DNA from: Pseudopedobacter sp040392825
GTDB lineage: Bacteria > Bacteroidota > Bacteroidia > Sphingobacteriales > Sphingobacteriaceae
Assembly: GCF_040392825.1 (NCBI RefSeq)
Contig: NZ_JBEBVH010000165.1
Location: 1-9,074 of the forward strand
Length of the DNA: 9,074 nt
Direction: 5' to 3'
A model generated the notes under the pieces. It did no database searches, was not told the DNA's origin, and worked only from the letters and a program-made list of their open reading frames with translations. The position numbers and the translations under genes are program-made. Position 1 is the first letter of the stretch; the number at the start of each line of letters is the position of its first letter. Shown piece after piece: positions 1 through 6,360 of the stretch.

Positions 1-42
1 GCTTGCATACTGTTAAGAAGTCTAACCCAAGCTGATGGAGTG

Positions 43-71
43 AAGGAAATTTCATAAGTTAAAATTTCCTT
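43..71. terminator. 10-bp inverted repeat, possible terminator of an upstream gene
   Basis: A perfect 10-bp inverted repeat (AAGGAAATTT at 43-52, AAATTTCCTT at 62-71) encloses a 9-nt loop and is followed by T-rich sequence. It could be the transcription terminator of a gene lying left of the window. The stem is AT-rich, so it is weaker than the two terminators at 3632 and 7278. No gene end can be identified upstream with confidence, and the assignment as a terminator is inferred from shape only. Confidence 0.4.
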
Positions 72-239
72 TAATTTAGGAATTTTTCAGCTTATCAGGA
101 GCTTATCTCTCTTTACATTGATAACCGCTCTCCTTGCCCTAAGAACAACCCGATTAAATTAAACTCATCCCATTTCGAATACCAACTTATACACAGCATT
201 AAACTTTTCATTGAGAATGTAATCAAAAAAGCAAACTCA

Positions 240-1007
240 ATGCATATGATTAAATACTGCTTCCTATTCATCTGTTTTTACGCTAGTTCCTTTGCTCAAA
301 CAACAAAGGTTTATAATATAAATGGTATTCCCAGAAAAGTAATGATATACGAACAATCTAAGAAAACCGACAAAATTCCAGTGGTTTTCATATTCCACGG
401 ACATGGGGGAAATGCCAATCTTGTGAGCAGGAAATTAGATTTTCAGAATCATTATAAAGAAGCTTTAATTGTATTTATGGAAGGTATTCCAGGAAGGAAG
501 TCAAAACTAGATCCTATGGGAAAAATGAATGGGTGGCAGATCTTTCCGAATGATCTGGAAAATCGGGATATCAATTTCTTCGATCAGGTATTCGAAGACT
601 TAGACCGCAGATATAAAATAGATTATCATCGTATCTATGTGGTTGGACACTCTAACGGCGCCCGGTTTGCCAATGTATTATGGAAAGAAAGAGGTGATAA
701 ACTATCGGCAATATGTTCTGCTTCTGCACAGGGAGGTATAATGATTTCCGGCGCATTGCCCATCTCTGTTTGGATGTATATTGGGAAAAACGATAAAACA
801 GTGCCTTATGAAAACCAAATAAAATCGATCCCTCTGGTTAAACGTAACCTTGGGGTTGTAAGTAATGGTGAAAAAAGTGGCGACAAAATGTATTATCGCG
901 GAAATTATAATACAGAACTTGTAATACAGGAAAGTGATGGCGGACACGAATTCCCAGAGCAGACTATTCCTGATATAGTTGATTTTTTCAAACGAAACAC
1001 CAAATAA
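240..1007 (+). CDS. Secreted esterase, PHB-depolymerase/LpqC type (alpha/beta hydrolase)
   Basis: The 255-residue protein starts with a typical signal peptide (hydrophobic residues 4-17, likely signal peptidase I cut after SSFA, residue 19), so it should be exported to the periplasm or beyond. The alpha/beta-hydrolase core shows the oxyanion-hole motif HGHGG (53-57), the nucleophile elbow GHSNG (136-140, Ser138), a plausible acid at Asp185 in GKNDKTVPY, and the catalytic His236 in GGHEFP. This pattern and length fit COG3509, the poly(3-hydroxybutyrate) depolymerase/LpqC and feruloyl-esterase-like group. The natural ester is unknown: hydroxycinnamate or acetyl esters on plant polysaccharides are as likely as polyesters. 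There is no lipobox and no carbohydrate-binding domain. A second in-frame ATG at 246 is an alternative start, as no Shine-Dalgarno decides between them. The stop lies 16 bp from that of the convergent response regulator, with no terminator hairpin between. Confidence 0.85.
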   Translation: MHMIKYCFLFICFYASSFAQTTKVYNINGIPRKVMIYEQSKKTDKIPVVFIFHGHGGNANLVSRKLDFQNHYKEALIVFMEGIPGRKSKLDPMGKMNGWQIFPNDLENRDINFFDQVFEDLDRRYKIDYHRIYVVGHSNGARFANVLWKERGDKLSAICSASAQGGIMISGALPISVWMYIGKNDKTVPYENQIKSIPLVKRNLGVVSNGEKSGDKMYYRGNYNTELVIQESDGGHEFPEQTIPDIVDFFKRNTK

Positions 1008-1023
1008 AGATGGATGATGAAAA

Positions 1024-1722
1024 TTAGCTTACCAATAGCTTATACCCTTTTCCATGAACATTGATGATCTCTACCTTCGGATCATCTCTGAGATACTTCC
1101 TTAATTTACTTAAAAAAACATCCATACTTCTGCCGTTGAAGTAATTATCATCATGCCATATTTGAAGTAAAGCTTCTTCGCGGGTAAGTACATCGTTCAT
1201 TTTAAGACAAAGCAGTCTAAGCAACTCTGCCTCTTTCGTACTTAATTTTTGCTGATCTCCGTTTCTATCAATCACCTGGCTCTGGTAATCAAAGACATAT
1301 TCGCCAATATTAAAGATTTTTATTTTCTCTTCAGCAGATCCTTCCTGACTGCCTACACGCTTTAACAAAGCGTTAATCCTAAGCAGCAATTCTTCTATTC
1401 TAAAAGGTTTGGTAATATAATCGTCTCCTCCCAAACCAAAAGCTTCGGTTTTATCTTCCAGCATACCTTTCGCTGTCGCGAAAATAATGGGCACTGTAGT
1501 GTTAATTTTCCGGATATCCCTGCCCAGAGAAAGTCCGTCTTTCTTCGGCATCATCACATCAAGAATGCATATATCAAATTCTCCGGCAGTAAAAGCCTTC
1601 AAACCCTCCTCTCCATTTTTACACAGCTTAACATCAAACTTACCTTTTAAAGAAAGGTAGTCTTCAAGAATTGCTCCCAGATTGGGATCATCTTCCACCA
1701 AAAGCACTCGTTTTTTAGTCAT
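1024..1722 (-). CDS. OmpR-family response regulator (RprY-like)
   Basis: This 232-residue DNA-binding response regulator is the output half of the two-component pair with the upstream kinase. The receiver domain (about 3-120) has the acidic pocket E10-D11-D12, phospho-acceptor Asp55 in ICILDVMMP, switch Thr83 and Lys105 in TKPF. A winged-helix Trans_reg_C domain follows (about 135-231), ending in the usual GKGYKL hairpin. Overall it resembles RprY of Bacteroidota, but I do not assign that name. I chose the ATG at 1722 over a TTG at 1737 because MTKKRVLLVEDD is the normal start of a receiver domain. Its first 8 bp overlap the end of the kinase gene (ATGACTAA), so the two are probably translationally coupled. 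Targets cannot be read from the sequence; the direct repeat at 3612-3628 is a candidate binding site. Confidence 0.93.
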   Translation of the reverse strand: MTKKRVLLVEDDPNLGAILEDYLSLKGKFDVKLCKNGEEGLKAFTAGEFDICILDVMMPKKDGLSLGRDIRKINTTVPIIFATAKGMLEDKTEAFGLGGDDYITKPFRIEELLLRINALLKRVGSQEGSAEEKIKIFNIGEYVFDYQSQVIDRNGDQQKLSTKEAELLRLLCLKMNDVLTREEALLQIWHDDNYFNGRSMDVFLSKLRKYLRDDPKVEIINVHGKGYKLLVS

Positions 1723-3568
1723 ATTTGTAAGATACAAATCTTAATTCAAACTCCGAACCTACATCTTTTTCACTTTTCACACTTACCGAACCGCCCATTT
1801 TCTTAACCATCATACTAACATAATTCAGGCCAAGCCCAAAACCTTTTACATCGTGAACATTCCCTTTCGGCACTCTATAAAACTGATCGAATATTTTACT
1901 TTGCTGATCTCTGCTCATACCAATTCCTTTATCAGCTACAGTGAGCACCAGCTCTTTCCCTTTGTTGTACGTTGTTATGGTTATCTCCGGATTTTCGCCA
2001 CCATACTTATTGGCATTATCCATTAAATTGTAGATGACATTGGTTAAATGCAATTCATCTCCCATTATTAATGGTGAAGTAGCATTCAGTCGTAAATCTA
2101 CGTTAGCATTATTTTTTTGTAATTGTAAACTCATGCTGTCGGTAACACCAACTATTAAATCGTGGATGTTTACCGGTAAGTTCTCCAGCTTAAAGTCGTC
2201 CCGTTCAATCTTAGCGATATTCAGTACACGCTCTATATGATCTCCCAGCCTAACATTTTCATCATAAATAACACCTGCCAGGCGCTTAACCCTTTCTCTA
2301 TCATCGTTAACTTCCGGATCTTTCAATGCCTCACTGGCAATCATGATAGTGGCCACAGGCGTTTTGAATTCATGCGTCATATTATTGATGAAATCGGTCT
2401 TCATTTCAGAGATTTTTTTCTGTCTGAGGATAGAAAAAATAGTAAATGAGAAACATCCTAACAAAATAAGTAACAGCGCACCAGATGAAACCAGAACGGT
2501 ATCCATATTACTTAAAATGAGGGTCTTTTTATCCGGAAAACTCACTTTTAAAATTCCCCCATCCCGGACCATATCTCTTGGGAAAAGGGCGGTTTTATAT
2601 ACGTTCTTTTCGAAATTCTCTTCAGAATGGCGCTGACTGGCAAAAATAACCTGGTTATTATTGGTGATAACGGTATAATTAAAGTTCATTAAAACACCGT
2701 TATTTGCCAACTCCAATATCAACAGGGAATCCAATACATGCTTCTGAATCCTTTTGGTTAATGGAATATTTACCCGCTGATATTCCGAAGCGATATCATC
2801 AAAAATGTCTCTCCTGTTTTTTAAACTTTCCAGAGAGTCCAGGTAAAGTTTCACTTCTCTGGCTTTTTGTTTTTGAAGAAGTTCTTTACGGTTAGCTTCG
2901 GCTAATTGCTTCGGCGATATGCTGGACAGATAATTCGGTTTACCCAAAGTTTTAACAATAGGTCCTAAATTTGGGTCGACAACAACATATTGTTTAATAG
3001 AATCGATAACAACATGTCCGGCTTTGCTTGCAAATTTATTAGGCTTATACGAATTGGAATAAGTTTCCTTTACAACTTGCCTGTAACCCGACTCATCAAT
3101 TATTTCTTCAAAATCGTAGCGTACATTTCCCAGATTGTCATTCAGATCTACCTTTATAGGTCCGTTGTACACCAGAATATTCGGGTAGCGATTTCTCAGC
3201 AAGCTGTCCCGTACCCTAAATAAGCTGTCTGACTTGGCCTGGTCTGCTTTAAGTTTTTTGATAAAAGTCAGGGTAGGGTCTTCTTTTAAACCTTTACGGT
3301 CTTCGTTTCTTGCCAGACGTAATTTTTCTTTCAGGCGCTGTTCTTCTTCCTGTTTTTTATCAGAATCGGCCCGCTTGGCCAGAAACTCCGCAGCCTCGCT
3401 TCGCTCAATTTTTAGCGCAACAGTTTTGAGTGCATCATTAACCGATTGATCGAAAAGCTGGGATTTAAGCACATAAGATTCCTTTAGAAAATAATACTGC
3501 ATGGCAATAACTCCCAGCATTGCCAAACTCATTAATCCGATAATAAAACTTATGCTCTTTCGCTTCAT
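1715..3568 (-). CDS. Membrane sensor histidine kinase
   Basis: This 617-residue kinase of the inner membrane has TM1 (about 7-29), a large periplasmic sensor region (about 30-356), TM2 (about 357-381) and a cytoplasmic HisKA-HATPase_c module. The H-box is NNMTHEFKTP with phospho-acceptor His399, the N-box is NLMDNANKY with Asn518, G1 is DKGIGM (546-551) and G2 is KGFGLGL (575-581), so all catalytic elements are intact. There is no HAMP domain, and TM2 leads almost directly into the H-box helix. The periplasmic part has a very charged Lys/Glu/Arg-rich stretch (about 53-125), probably a coiled coil, and matches no sensor domain I know. The ATG at 3568 is preferred to a TTG at 3574, since it gives MKRKS, a positive N-terminus before TM1. 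The kinase is first in a two-gene operon with the response regulator. Confidence 0.93.
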   Translation of the reverse strand: MKRKSISFIIGLMSLAMLGVIAMQYYFLKESYVLKSQLFDQSVNDALKTVALKIERSEAAEFLAKRADSDKKQEEEQRLKEKLRLARNEDRKGLKEDPTLTFIKKLKADQAKSDSLFRVRDSLLRNRYPNILVYNGPIKVDLNDNLGNVRYDFEEIIDESGYRQVVKETYSNSYKPNKFASKAGHVVIDSIKQYVVVDPNLGPIVKTLGKPNYLSSISPKQLAEANRKELLQKQKAREVKLYLDSLESLKNRRDIFDDIASEYQRVNIPLTKRIQKHVLDSLLILELANNGVLMNFNYTVITNNNQVIFASQRHSEENFEKNVYKTALFPRDMVRDGGILKVSFPDKKTLILSNMDTVLVSSGALLLILLGCFSFTIFSILRQKKISEMKTDFINNMTHEFKTPVATIMIASEALKDPEVNDDRERVKRLAGVIYDENVRLGDHIERVLNIAKIERDDFKLENLPVNIHDLIVGVTDSMSLQLQKNNANVDLRLNATSPLIMGDELHLTNVIYNLMDNANKYGGENPEITITTYNKGKELVLTVADKGIGMSRDQQSKIFDQFYRVPKGNVHDVKGFGLGLNYVSMMVKKMGGSVSVKSEKDVGSEFELRFVSYKYD

Positions 3569-3575
3569 ACCCAAT

Positions 3576-3583
3576 CAAATATA
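3576..3583 (-). promoter_or_regulatory. Bacteroidota -7 box before the kinase gene
   Basis: On the minus strand the sequence reads TATATTTG, a perfect match to the Bacteroidota -7 consensus TAnnTTTG. It ends only 7 nt before the chosen ATG at 3568, so the mRNA would have a leader of about 3 nt. I find no TTG at the -33 distance, so the call rests on the -7 box and its position. Confidence 0.45.
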
Positions 3584-3611
3584 AAAAATTGAAGCGTGGT
3601 TAAGGTATTGG

Positions 3612-3628
3612 TTTAACATAATTTAACA
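3612..3628 (-). promoter_or_regulatory. Heptamer direct repeat, candidate response-regulator binding site
   Basis: On the minus strand TGTTAAA occurs twice, separated by TTA (plus strand TTTAACA-TAA-TTTAACA), giving an exact 10-bp period. It lies 28 bp upstream of the kinase -7 box, at roughly -40 to -56 from the predicted transcription start. OmpR/PhoB-family regulators bind as dimers to direct repeats of about this length and spacing. That the cognate regulator binds here is inference. Confidence 0.4.
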
Positions 3629-3631
3629 CAG

Positions 3632-3667
3632 AAAAAGCGGTCACCATTGGGATAGGTGCCGCTTTTT
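3632..3667 (-). terminator. Rho-independent terminator of the DUF3127 gene
   Basis: The hairpin has an AAAAAGCGG arm pairing with CCGCTTTTT, then four further pairs (CACC with GGTG) after one bulged base, with a loop of about 9 nt. It lies 28 bp downstream of the DUF3127 stop codon on the minus strand and ends in a T-run there. It should insulate the two-component operon from read-through. Confidence 0.8.
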
Positions 3668-3695
3668 ATCGCATTGTAATCAGAAAATAGGCTAA

Positions 3696-4070
3696 TTAAA
3701 ACGGAAGATCGTCATCCTCTCCCGGCGCAGCACTCATATCTACTGGCGGCGCATATTGTGGAGCAGGAGCAGACATGTCTCCCTGACCTGTCAACACATT
3801 TACTTTCCATACCTGTAATGTGTTGAAGTAGTTTTTCCTGCCACTTTTAGGGTCTGTCCAGGGTCTTCCTTTTAAATTAAAGAAAACCTCAACATCATCC
3901 CCCGCTTTTAAAGGGTCCATTAATGAACAACGGTCTTGTATTGCTTCAAACTTCACATATTCCGGATACTGCGGATTCTCGGCAATTTCTAAAACTAGTT
4001 CTCTTTTTCTAAACGTGTCGGTAACATTCATTACCTCCGAAACTTCATGAACTTTTCCTTTTACATCCAT
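3696..4070 (-). CDS. DUF3127 protein with an SSB-like C-terminal tip
   Basis: A 124-residue protein that I recognise as the DUF3127 family, common in Bacteroidota and without established function. The core (about 1-93) is beta-rich with alternating strands, such as VKGKVHEV, RELVLEIA, DDVEVFFNLKG and YFNTLQVWKV; this could be an OB fold, which is inference. A flexible Pro/Ala/Gly/Met-rich linker (about 94-116) leads to the acidic tip EDDDLPF (118-124). That tip matches the conserved protein-docking tail of bacterial SSB (Asp-Asp-Asp-Ile/Leu-Pro-Phe). The protein may therefore bind single-stranded nucleic acid, or compete for SSB partners. The start is the first in-frame ATG; an AGGAG abuts it directly, too close to be a normal ribosome binding site. 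The gene stands alone, divergent from the rRNA methyltransferase gene 67 bp away. Confidence 0.85.
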   Translation of the reverse strand: MDVKGKVHEVSEVMNVTDTFRKRELVLEIAENPQYPEYVKFEAIQDRCSLMDPLKAGDDVEVFFNLKGRPWTDPKSGRKNYFNTLQVWKVNVLTGQGDMSAPAPQYAPPVDMSAAPGEDDDLPF

Positions 4071-4120
4071 CTCCTAAAGGGTATTTAAAAAACTTGACCC
4101 AAATCTCTATATTTTTATCG

Positions 4121-4128
4121 TTAATTTG
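4121..4128 (+). promoter_or_regulatory. Possible -7 box for the methyltransferase operon
   Basis: TTAATTTG matches the Bacteroidota -7 consensus TAnnTTTG at all but one defined position, and a TTG at 4094-4096 lies 24 bp upstream, slightly longer than usual. The box ends 9 nt before the ATG at 4138, which would give a very short leader. This is a weak call from consensus matching alone. Confidence 0.3.
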
Positions 4129-4137
4129 CACATTCTT

Positions 4138-5301
4138 ATGGCGCAAGTTTTCAACACTCCTTCAAAGGTTATCATAACCTGTAATAAAAGATTGGCTCCT
4201 TATCTGGAAGATGAGGTTAAAAATCTTGGATTTAAACCTGTCAGAACTTTCCCGACAGGTGTCGAATTAAAAGCAAGTATAAATGAATGTATCAGGCTGA
4301 ATCTCAACCTCAGATGTGCCAGTCAGGTACTATATAGCATGAAAGAATTCAGGGCAAATACCCCCGATGAAATGTACCAGGAAGTAACAGGGATAGAGTG
4401 GGAAAAACTGATTGATTTTAGTGGCTTTTTTGCTGTTACATCAAATGTGGATAACCCAACAATTACGACTCCATTATTTGCAAATTTAAAAGTTAAGGAC
4501 GCCATCGCGGATAGAATTAAGTCTGTTCACAAGATAAGACCCAACTCTGGTGCCGATTATTCAAAAACAGTTGTGCACCTTTACTGGAAAAATGAAAAAG
4601 CAGAAATTTTTCTGGATACTTCCGGAGAAACTTTAGCAAAACATAGCTACAGAAAGATCCCGGGAAAGGCACCTATGCTGGAAGCGCTGGCTTCGGGAAC
4701 TATTTATGCCACAAAATGGGACCGAAAGTCTAACTTCGTAAACCCCATGTGCGGTTCGGGAACCTTAGCTATAGAAGCGGCACTTATTGCCACCAACAGA
4801 GCTCCGGGTCTTTTCAGAATGAATTACGGCTTTATGCATATTATGGGATATGAAGAGGAAGTATTTTTTGCAGAGCGTCGTAGATTGAAAGATCAGGTTA
4901 TTAAAAATGTTGATATAAAAATTATTGCTTCGGATATTTCGGAAGATGCTGTGGAAATAAGCAGGAAGAATGCAAAAACTGCCGGAGTTGATACATTGAT
5001 CGATTTTCAGGTTTGTGATTTTGCCGACACTGAAATTCCCGAAGGGAAAGGGGCAATCATGTTCAACCCGGAATATGGTGAGCGTTTGGGCGTACATGCT
5101 AAACTAGAAGTGACCTACAAACGCATGGGCGATTTTATGAAACAATCCTGCAAGGGTTACTATGGCTATATTTTTACCGGAAACCCAGACCTGGCAAAGA
5201 AAATTGGTCTCAGGGCTTCCAGAAGGATAGAATTTTATAACGGAAAGCTCGATTGCAGACTTTTGGAATACGAACTTTACGAAGGGTCTAAAGCAGACTA
5301 A
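4138..5301 (+). CDS. THUMP-domain class I RNA methyltransferase (RlmL N-half/YpsC type)
   Basis: This 387-residue SAM-dependent methyltransferase belongs to COG0116, the family of the N-terminal half of E. coli RlmL, which makes m2G2445 in 23S rRNA. The N-terminal ferredoxin-like and THUMP region (about 10-160) binds RNA. The Rossmann methyltransferase domain follows, with SAM motif I NPMCGSGTL (202-210), an acidic ribose-binding segment around SDISEDAVEISRKNA (265-279), and motif IV MFNPEYGERLG (308-318). Motif IV is NPEY where RlmL has NPPY. The second, m7G-forming half of enterobacterial RlmL is absent, as is usual outside gamma-proteobacteria. I start at the ATG at 4138 (MAQVF); a TTG at 4126 is less likely. 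It is the first gene of an operon with the TPK-like gene one base downstream. The exact target base is inferred from the family. Confidence 0.88.
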   Translation: MAQVFNTPSKVIITCNKRLAPYLEDEVKNLGFKPVRTFPTGVELKASINECIRLNLNLRCASQVLYSMKEFRANTPDEMYQEVTGIEWEKLIDFSGFFAVTSNVDNPTITTPLFANLKVKDAIADRIKSVHKIRPNSGADYSKTVVHLYWKNEKAEIFLDTSGETLAKHSYRKIPGKAPMLEALASGTIYATKWDRKSNFVNPMCGSGTLAIEAALIATNRAPGLFRMNYGFMHIMGYEEEVFFAERRRLKDQVIKNVDIKIIASDISEDAVEISRKNAKTAGVDTLIDFQVCDFADTEIPEGKGAIMFNPEYGERLGVHAKLEVTYKRMGDFMKQSCKGYYGYIFTGNPDLAKKIGLRASRRIEFYNGKLDCRLLEYELYEGSKAD

Positions 5302-5302
5302 A

Positions 5303-5875
5303 ATGTCTTCACATCATATCATCAGAGAAAAACAAGAGCCAGCTCTGTTAATTGCTGACCTTCATGATTTTGATTTAGAAAATCTGGGTCAGCTTCTGGA
5401 GTGGTCTCCAACAGTAGTTGTATTAAAAAATGCGGTTGAAAAGATAGCTTCCTTAGGCCTCAAAATTGATGTAATTGTTGGCGATGAAGATGCGCACTCT
5501 TTTACACAAGAGCATACGAAATTTATAAAAGCAACGCATAACCAGCTTCTGGACACCGCTTTTCTTTTTCTCATAGAAGAGGGTTATCCCGCTGTAAACG
5601 TTATTGTGGAGAACTTTAATATTGATCCTTATTCGAAATTTGTAGGGGATATAGATATAGTACTTCTAAACAAAAACCAAAGAGCCTTTACAATAAAATC
5701 TGGGTTTAGCAAGTGGAAACCTGCCCACGAGCAAGTGCACCTTCTATCCAAAGCTGACGATTTACATTACGAAGGGTTAAAACCTTTTTCGACCAATTCC
5801 TTTATAACAGAAAGGGATGGCCTTTACAAATTTACATTTGCCAACAACTTTATTTTTATCGCAGAAAGTTTATGA
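5303..5875 (+). CDS. Thiamine-pyrophosphokinase-like protein, catalytic motifs degenerate
   Basis: A 190-residue cytoplasmic protein with the domain order of thiamine pyrophosphokinase (thiamine + ATP to thiamine diphosphate). Residues 35-64 (SPTVVVLKNAV through DVIVGDEDA) align with the TPK segment that ends in GDFDS, here GDED (60-63). The next motif, normally DxDxTDxxKAL, survives only as LLDTAFLF around Asp84, without the Lys and the preceding acidic residues. The C-terminal beta part (EGLKPF at 157-162, then about 164-188) resembles the TPK thiamine-binding domain. The family call is thus moderate and activity is doubtful: it may be a divergent Bacteroidota enzyme or a pseudo-enzyme. It lies one base after the methyltransferase stop and overlaps the GNAT gene by 4 bp, so it is surely in the same operon. 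Confidence 0.6.
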   Translation: MSSHHIIREKQEPALLIADLHDFDLENLGQLLEWSPTVVVLKNAVEKIASLGLKIDVIVGDEDAHSFTQEHTKFIKATHNQLLDTAFLFLIEEGYPAVNVIVENFNIDPYSKFVGDIDIVLLNKNQRAFTIKSGFSKWKPAHEQVHLLSKADDLHYEGLKPFSTNSFITERDGLYKFTFANNFIFIAESL

Positions 5876-6360
5876 TAACGCTCAGGTTTGCTCAAAAGGA
5901 AGATTTAAAGATTATTCACCAACTGGCACATAACACCTGGTGGTCTGCTTATGACCAAATACTTTCTAAGGAACAGATCAAAACCATGTTGGATGAATTT
6001 TATACCGAAGGGGCCTTACAATTACAAATAAATAACGGGCATCGTTTTATAATTGCCGAAGAAGAAGGAAACCCTTTGGGTTTCTCCAGCTACTCCGAAA
6101 CAGAAAATCCCGATATTATTAAAATCCATAAATTATATATAGACCCGAAAGCTCAGGGCAAAGGCATTGGTAAACATTTGATAAACAAAGTTTCCCAAAT
6201 TGCTCAGGCAGAAGGGGCATCTGTATTGGAACTTTTTGTAAACAGGAATAACCCCGCTTTATCTTTCTACGAAAAGATTGGATTCAAAATCGTTAAGGCT
6301 ATAGATACACCTTATCACCAGTATATTTTGGACGACTATATACTGCATAAATCGTTATAG
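5872..6360 (+). CDS. GNAT-family N-acetyltransferase
   Basis: A 162-residue single-domain acetyltransferase of the GNAT fold, transferring an acetyl group from acetyl-CoA to an amine. The diagnostic motif A is clear: the strand IIKIHKLYIDP (82-92) followed by the pyrophosphate-binding loop QGKGIG (95-100) and helix KHLINKVSQIA. Motif B is seen in LELFVNRNNPALSFYEKIGF (119-138), where Asn127 and Tyr133 fit the usual CoA-side residues. The substrate is not predictable; small-molecule amines, and less likely a ribosomal protein in the RimI manner, remain open. The ATG overlaps the stop of the preceding gene (ATGA), which implies translational coupling. It is the last gene of the methyltransferase operon. 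Confidence 0.88.
   Translation: MITLRFAQKEDLKIIHQLAHNTWWSAYDQILSKEQIKTMLDEFYTEGALQLQINNGHRFIIAEEEGNPLGFSSYSETENPDIIKIHKLYIDPKAQGKGIGKHLINKVSQIAQAEGASVLELFVNRNNPALSFYEKIGFKIVKAIDTPYHQYILDDYILHKSL

Noticed and set aside
1..57. Possible 3' end of an upstream gene (one frame is open to a TAA at 55-57, another to a TGA at 33-35)
   Set aside because: Fewer than 20 codons are visible in either frame and neither translation is recognisable, so no gene tail can be supported.
2034..3449. Several plus-strand open frames of 60-97 codons inside the kinase gene
   Set aside because: They are antisense to a well-supported, domain-complete kinase and their translations show no recognisable domain.
3569..3574. 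TTG start for the histidine kinase
   Set aside because: The ATG at 3568 gives MKRKS before the first membrane segment; the TTG adds two residues with no supporting signal and would start almost at the predicted transcription start.
4126..4137. TTG start for the methyltransferase, adding four residues
   Set aside because: The ATG at 4138 gives a normal N-terminus, and the TTG is part of the probable -7 box.
4765..5097. Minus-strand 110-codon frame inside the methyltransferase gene
   Set aside because: It is antisense to conserved SAM-binding motifs and its translation looks like random low-complexity sequence.
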